A stretch of 64,000 nucleotides of DNA. It comes from Stieleria varia. GTDB lineage: Bacteria > Planctomycetota > Planctomycetia > Pirellulales > Pirellulaceae. This document shows positions 60,001-64,000 of this stretch, in pieces. A program made the position numbers and the translations under genes. Within the stretch, counting starts at the first letter, position 1, and the number at the start of each line of letters is the position of its first letter. The stretch covers positions 6,696,001-6,760,000 of the forward strand of contig NZ_CP151726.1 in assembly GCF_038443385.1 (NCBI RefSeq), written 5' to 3'. The notes beneath the pieces are model-generated. The model saw only the letters and a program-made list of their open reading frames with translations, had not been told where the DNA came from and did no database searches.

Positions 60001-63000
60001 CAAAAAGCAGATCCCCGCTCACATTCAAGGCTCCAGTGACGGTCGCGCTAACGAACCCCGCAAACGACACATCACCAAACGTCATGCCGCTGGCATCGAT
60101 CGTCGCACCGGTGGATTGAAATCGCGTCGTAACGGCTGACAGATCAATCGTGCCGGCCAAGTACCGCGTGCTGCCGGTCAACGCCAAGTCCTGCGTTGCG
60201 GTCGCGACGCCGCCCGTCTTGTTGATGCTGACATTATGCAGAATTCCTGTTCCGCCGTTGGTCGTGATCGTTTGATTTCCATTACCCGCAAGCTCCAAGA
60301 TTGTTGTTCCGCTGTACAACAAGTCCCGCGTGAACAAGTCACCATGAACGCTGATGACGCCTCCGTTGAGGGAACTGACGGAGTCCAATGTCGTTACTCC
60401 GTTGACTTGCAGCGTCCCGTTGATTGTTTTCGCCCCAAGCGCATCGATGTGAAGTTGCTCGATCGGACCAATGTCACCGTCTATGCTGCCCGAACTGATG
60501 GAGATCAGGGAAAGCGATAAGCCGGTTGCATCCACCACACCGTTGATTCGCTGCAAGTCACCTCGCAAGTTCAACGCGTCTGTCAGCGTTGCCACACCGG
60601 ACGCTTTATCGATCACCAAGTGCGAAACGCCTCCAACGCCTCCAGCCGCCGAAACCGTCTGGTCCGTCGTGCCGTCCAAACGCAAGCGAGTCGTACCAGA
60701 CCAAGTCGAATCGGTGATCACGACGTCACCTGACGCATTGATGTTTCCTCCATTGACCGTGCCCACCGAATCCACGCTCAACTGGCCGTCGACATCCATG
60801 TTGCCCACCATCGTGATCGTCCCCGAGGTGCTGATTAGCACATCACCAAACACGGTCGCTGCACTGTCGACCGTTCGAGCGGCCGAACCGACAAAGGACA
60901 CTTCGTTTCCACCGAAATCGATCGTGCTGGACGCGATGCGAAAGCTGCCGCCGATCGCCAAGTCGGACGCCACTCGCAACGTACCGCCCGTGTTGATGGT
61001 GACCGACCCGAGTCGATCTGTGAATGAAATGGTTTGATCTGCCGGTCCGGCGAACTCCCAATTCGACCCAGTGGAGGTGAGCATGCTCGTCTGCAGCACA
61101 TCGCCGCCCACTCGCACATCGCTGCCGGTAACATCCAGCATTGTCCCGGTGATCGACCAGTTGCCACCGCTGGCTAGCCCCACATTCAGATCGTGTCCAT
61201 TGGTCGACCAGCCTCCACCGCTCATGATGCTTTGCTGAGTGATACTCAAGTCCATTGCCTGATCAATCAGCCCGCTGTAGCCCGATGAAACCGTCACTCG
61301 CGAAACCGCGCCACCGAAGGCAGCGTCGACGATCGAGTCCTTGCTGCTCGTGACATCGAATACGACAGTATCATCCGCACGCGGTACTCGATCCAAGTTC
61401 CAGTTTTGAGCGTCCGACCAGTCATTGGTCGATCCCCCTCCGTCCCACACCAAGACGCTGGGAACGGGTGTGACTGTGATTGCCACGGTTGTCGAAGCGA
61501 CAGAGGCCCCGTCGCCGACATTCACACCCAAGACGACCGTGCCGTTGAAGCCAGCATCCGGCGTGAAACGCAAACCATCGAGCGCCGCGTCTATGTCGAC
61601 TTCACTCCCCAAGAACATCAGCGTGCCATCGCTGCCATCGCCGTCAATCAACACGAGGTTCGTGGTTTGCGCGAGTGTGAGTTGGCCATCGGTGACGGTC
61701 AAGGCAACCATCATCCCGTCGCCTTCTACGTCATAAACATCGATCGCACCGGTCCCGCCCGAGTCGAGGCTCAGCGAAAAATCCTCCAGCGTCAAAGCCG
61801 TTGCCGGCGCGGTGATCACCGGAGCATCATTGACGGGATTCACATTGATGGAAACCAAGTCGGTGTCGTATGGATCGACAGGCGCGGACGCCAACGCGGC
61901 AACTTCTGCTGCTGAAAGCGCACGCCCCAAGATCCGGGCGTCGTCCACTCGACCGTCCAAATCGTATTGGGAGAAAGTCGGATTGCCGCCGATCGTCGAG
62001 GCTGTCGCACCCGTGTAGTCGACCGTTTCGGAGTAGCTCGTCGAACCAACAACGACGCCGTCGATGTACAGCGTCTGCGTCTGTGCAACCGCATCACGAG
62101 TGTAGGTGATCAAGTGCCAACCGGTACCGGCAACGGAAACACTAGAAACCGTGTCGTGAAAACTGGATCCGTCGTAGAACGTACCGGTCACGTTGCCACC
62201 GTTGACCGAGTCATCCAAGCGAACGATCACACGATTGTCCAAGTTGAACAAATCGGCACCTCCCACGTCCGCTGCGGTCAAATCAACCCAAGCCGACAGT
62301 GTCAGACTTTGCGGATTGCCAAACGTATGGCCGAAGGAAATGGCGTCCGCCCCACCATCAAGCAGCAGGACATCGCCACGGATCGGATCGTTGACCACTT
62401 GGCTATCACCGACCAGCACGCCATCTCTGCCCGCGGCGCTGCTGTCCGTCGTTGGTGCACCGGCATCAAATCGATAGTGTGCCAGTGCCGCCACATCGCG
62501 GTTCATTGCGTACACATCCGCATCGGCAGACGCGATGCTCAGCGTGTCCGATCCGTTGAAGTCAGGATTCGGAGCGTACTGCAGCCCCTGCAACGCCGCG
62601 TTGATGTCGGCAACGTCTCCGGTGATCACAAAGTTTGAGTCACCGTTGGTGCCTGATTCAAACGTCAGGTTCGTCGTCTGCGAAAGCGTCAATGTGCCTT
62701 GACCGACCGACAACTCAAACGTCAACGTCTCTCCCGTATCGTCCAAGATACTGATCGCATTGCTGTTGCTGTCCTGAAAGACCAATACGGCATCTTCGTT
62801 GACCGACTGGGTGGATGGAACGAAATTTTGAAGCGTTACGCCGTTCTGCAGGTCGTACAGTTCGTTGATGTCGGTGGAGTCAAGCGAACGATCGTAGAAA
62901 CGTAAGTCATCGATTCTGCCGTCGAAATCTCCGGCTGATATCGATTCCGCCCCGATGATCAACGGATCGTTGTTATCCAAGCTACCCAGTGCGTTCGTCA

Positions 63001-64000
63001 CGCTGGAACGCAGCGTACCATCGACATGGAGTGCAAAGTCATCACCGGTTCGGGTCGCAGCAACATGATGCCACTGATCTGTCGCCAACGCCGCAACGAT
63101 CAAAGACACCGAACCGAGCGGACCGTTCACATTCCAGATGAGTGTGTCCGCCGTGGTGGTTTCGAAGGAATAACCTGGAACGCCCAAACCGTCCGACAAG
63201 ATCGTTGCGTTTGCGCCGGTCGATGGCAAGTAAACCCACATGCCGATGGAGAAATCAGCGGCTGCAAAGTCGATTTTGTCTGTATCTGGCAACACCGCCA
63301 ACGCGTGGTTCGCCGTGTCACCGGCAAAGTTCAATCCGCTCGTGCCGATGACGCCTGTGTCGAAGGCCGCGCCGTCTTGGATTGTCCCGTCGATGCTACT
63401 GTTGACCGAGTCAATGATGTCTGTCCCGGCACCTGAATCGAACGCGTAATGGGCGATCAAGTTGCTGGTGATGTCCAGTGTCCCCAGCCAGTGTGCTTGA
63501 GCGAATGCATTGAATGCAACCTGTGACTCGACATCTCCGATCGTGTACTCCAGAGTCCAGTCGCCGCCCAACGATTCGTGCCCAGTCGCATCGTCGCTCG
63601 CGGCAACATCGCAGTCACACAAGACTGACAAAGCGTCCACCAGTGCTCGTCCGTCGGCGGTCGACGCGAGATCACAGCCGTAGATCAACAGGTCGGCGTC
63701 CGCGTCCATCGCTTGAGCCCACAGCGCGACATCGCCGGCGTAGCCGGACAAGGCATCCAGCGTCAGTTCCGTGCTGCCGAGTCGCAAGCCGTTTCCGTCA
63801 CCGTGACTGATCAAGTGAACCGTATCGATGCCGGAAAGCTGTTGCAGCGTCTGAGAGATTTGCTCCATACCGTCACGTTCGCTGGCAAGCTCGACGACGA
63901 TCCACTGAGTCTCCGCCGACGCTTGATCACGCAAGCCGTTGAGTAAGGTCGCCGAATCCGCGACGCCGGCATCGACAAAGACGACTTCCAGCGGACGTGT
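57071..64000 (-). CDS. giant DUF4347/LamG/cadherin surface protein (5' end outside window)
   Basis: The minus-strand frame is open up to base 64000, so the N-terminus lies outside the window; 2309 residues are seen. In order: a DUF4347 domain (first about 170 residues, PLEVVFVDAGVAD ... IDTVHLISHGDGNGLRLG, LLIYGCDLAS), two LamG domains each ending F/DGRIDDLRFYDRSL or DGRVDDARILGRAL, and beta-sandwich repeats. Next are a long beta-helix or autotransporter-like region with recurring G-G-x-I-N-x-x-G-D-V, cadherin-like repeats (FATDADFPAVSLTYSI, VRVTDVNE), a tandem Ig-like domain (DDNLTVVAGDSLSTT), a Gly/Ser-rich linker and a C-terminal hydrophobic segment (GLFSIGYVLWALRGGAF). It is probably a cell-surface adhesin or matrix protein. 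Confidence 0.88.
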   Translation of the reverse strand, partial: TRPLEVVFVDAGVADSATLLNGLRDQASAETQWIVVELASERDGMEQISQTLQQLSGIDTVHLISHGDGNGLRLGSTELTLDALSGYAGDVALWAQAMDADADLLIYGCDLASTADGRALVDALSVLCDCDVAASDDATGHESLGGDWTLEYTIGDVESQVAFNAFAQAHWLGTLDITSNLIAHYAFDSGAGTDIIDSVNSSIDGTIQDGAAFDTGVIGTSGLNFAGDTANHALAVLPDTDKIDFAAADFSIGMWVYLPSTGANATILSDGLGVPGYSFETTTADTLIWNVNGPLGSVSLIVAALATDQWHHVAATRTGDDFALHVDGTLRSSVTNALGSLDNNDPLIIGAESISAGDFDGRIDDLRFYDRSLDSTDINELYDLQNGVTLQNFVPSTQSVNEDAVLVFQDSNSNAISILDDTGETLTFELSVGQGTLTLSQTTNLTFESGTNGDSNFVITGDVADINAALQGLQYAPNPDFNGSDTLSIASADADVYAMNRDVAALAHYRFDAGAPTTDSSAAGRDGVLVGDSQVVNDPIRGDVLLLDGGADAISFGHTFGNPQSLTLSAWVDLTAADVGGADLFNLDNRVIVRLDDSVNGGNVTGTFYDGSSFHDTVSSVSVAGTGWHLITYTRDAVAQTQTLYIDGVVVGSTSYSETVDYTGATASTIGGNPTFSQYDLDGRVDDARILGRALSAAEVAALASAPVDPYDTDLVSINVNPVNDAPVITAPATALTLEDFSLSLDSGGTGAIDVYDVEGDGMMVALTVTDGQLTLAQTTNLVLIDGDGSDGTLMFLGSEVDIDAALDGLRFTPDAGFNGTVVLGVNVGDGASVASTTVAITVTPVPSVLVWDGGGSTNDWSDAQNWNLDRVPRADDTVVFDVTSSKDSIVDAAFGGAVSRVTVSSGYSGLIDQAMDLSITQQSIMSGGGWSTNGHDLNVGLASGGNWSITGTMLDVTGSDVRVGGDVLQTSMLTSTGSNWEFAGPADQTISFTDRLGSVTINTGGTLRVASDLAIGGSFRIASSTIDFGGNEVSFVGSAARTVDSAATVFGDVLISTSGTITMVGNMDVDGQLSVDSVGTVNGGNINASGDVVITDSTWSGTTRLRLDGTTDQTVSAAGGVGGVSHLVIDKASGVATLTDALNLRGDLQRINGVVDATGLSLSLISISSGSIDGDIGPIEQLHIDALGAKTINGTLQVNGVTTLDSVSSLNGGVISVHGDLFTRDLLYSGTTILELAGNGNQTITTNGGTGILHNVSINKTGGVATATQDLALTGSTRYLAGTIDLSAVTTRFQSTGATIDASGMTFGDVSFAGFVSATVTGALNVSGDLLFDSAFVINGGTINITGDVHSNDNAVLGSSSLRLIGSANQTITGNDLTDGDLVIDKASGAVILGDNLVLNGSGQNVRVVNGTLELASNQLSLNGTVVVDSGTLASDGQIVGNVLVRNGGVIVLDVNSLAPGDHEQIDIQGNLSLNAGSALTLNLGGVTVGGAVDDLLLYATRSGSWSNINLVGDSVGFTTHEVYDDLTGTFGVFLNTPPSGSIADVNVAEDAADTIIDLSAAMSDSEHGAAALMHSVLANTNPGLFAGVTIDNLSKTLTLDYASNQSGIADITIQTTDPYGLSVTMTFRVTVNAVDDAPVVNTSNVIVGEGATQVISSAELAAFDSDNSPSQLVYSVTSPGATGIVLLSGVPTSVFTQADVDAGLVSYQHDGSEGTGDLITLSVTDGVNIISSITLSINVTPANDQSPEIVSDGGGATAVVTIDENTTSVTSVFATDADFPAVSLTYSIVGGADAALFGIDSGTGAVWFLAAPDAEFAIDGNGDNDYQIVVRASDGVLFDTQSITVRVTDVNEFAVSAINDLNGATEMINENPAIGSAVGITASASDADQTNNTITYSLISDDGGRFAIDPASGVVRVAGNVDFENGGATRNLTVRATSADGSFTDQAFVVTVSNVAEIPVALDDNLTVVAGDSLSTTAPGIMSNDSDGDGDSLVTFLVSSTSHGTLSVAADGSLTYTPSSGFVGTDVFRYQVSDGTFLSTVATVRINVTIGGAILPGGGTGGGSGSGGSGSGGGSGSGGSTDGGSGGGDGAPPLDPIDPVDDTGSGDDSGDTSTDDGDSPDDVTDSSSETSTSSGDSAPGAPSLFGVGGTSNKTSDQGRSEQGQSAGELTDISSASGTMNERFHAAAFQSLFSTSTSGGILSDNTVPELRELERLLQLDLEQAIVWDLWDNTDVSVDESPIEFFVGSAGTAAGLFSIGYVLWALRGGAFLTVMASSMPAWRIVDPAALLTAYRGSRFATDGLDDMIG
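57729..57829 (-). repeat. Gly/Ser-coding low-complexity tract
   Basis: The tract encodes alternating G-G-G and S-G-S units (about 34 residues) in the giant adhesin and is followed at protein level by an Asp/Ser/Thr-rich acidic segment. It acts as a flexible spacer between the folded region and the C-terminal hydrophobic segment. Confidence 0.8.

Overview
The window looks like chromosome of a planctomycete, most likely a Rhodopirellula-like member of the Pirellulaceae. The evidence is two PSCyt1/PSCyt2/PSD1 plus DUF1501 gene pairs, a giant exported protein with a LEPR-XLL-like N-terminus and a dockerin, a DUF4347/LamG/cadherin adhesin, and a moderately GC-rich composition. No tRNA, rRNA, CRISPR array or insertion sequence was recognised. 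All functional calls rest on motifs read by eye and on recalled family knowledge; no search was run.

Region 1 (1-27375, all + strand) is one long, tightly packed operon for an extracellular contractile injection system (eCIS, the Afp/PVC/MAC class of phage-tail-like particles). In order it holds: a sheath C-terminus (its start lies before the window), tail tube 1, sheath 2, tail tube 2, a 61-aa Afp6-like protein, an Afp7-like LysM protein, a gpD-like hub, a gpV-like spike, a PAAR tip, a gp25 baseplate protein, two baseplate-J wedge proteins and a gpI-like tail protein. Three consecutive genes sharing one 44-residue module follow (probable fibres or baseplate extensions), then an unrecognised protein, a probable Afp14-type length/tape-measure protein, an AAA+ ATPase (Afp15 type) and a 1235-aa modular protein that is the best candidate for cargo. 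Many junctions are ATGA, TGATG or GTGA overlaps, which indicates translational coupling. The tail terminator/cap gene is not present and may lie upstream of the window.

Region 2 (27445-31389, - strand) faces the operon. It holds a stand-alone sigma-54-type AAA+ activator with an altered GAFTGA loop, about 1.4 kb with no convincing gene, a SUKH (SMI1/KNR4) protein and a small HEAT-repeat protein. SUKH proteins often act as immunity proteins in polymorphic toxin systems, so this cluster may control the eCIS and protect against its cargo. That link is inference.

Region 3 (31739-64000) encodes mostly exported proteins: an M66 (StcE-like) zinc metalloprotease, a 2360-aa parallel beta-helix/CARDB/dockerin protein, two PSCyt-DUF1501 pairs, an N,N-dimethylformamidase large-subunit-like protein, a lactonase-fold beta-propeller, a sialidase-SGNH esterase fusion and the C-terminal 2309 residues of a DUF4347/LamG/cadherin surface protein that runs off the window. 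The metalloprotease, sialidase and esterase would fit attack on mucin-like, O-acetylated sialoglycoproteins, but the substrate is not shown by the sequence. Palindromic repeats at 46749-46820 and 41823-41850, and a short motif shared by 31625-31640 and 46832-46847, are the main non-coding structures.
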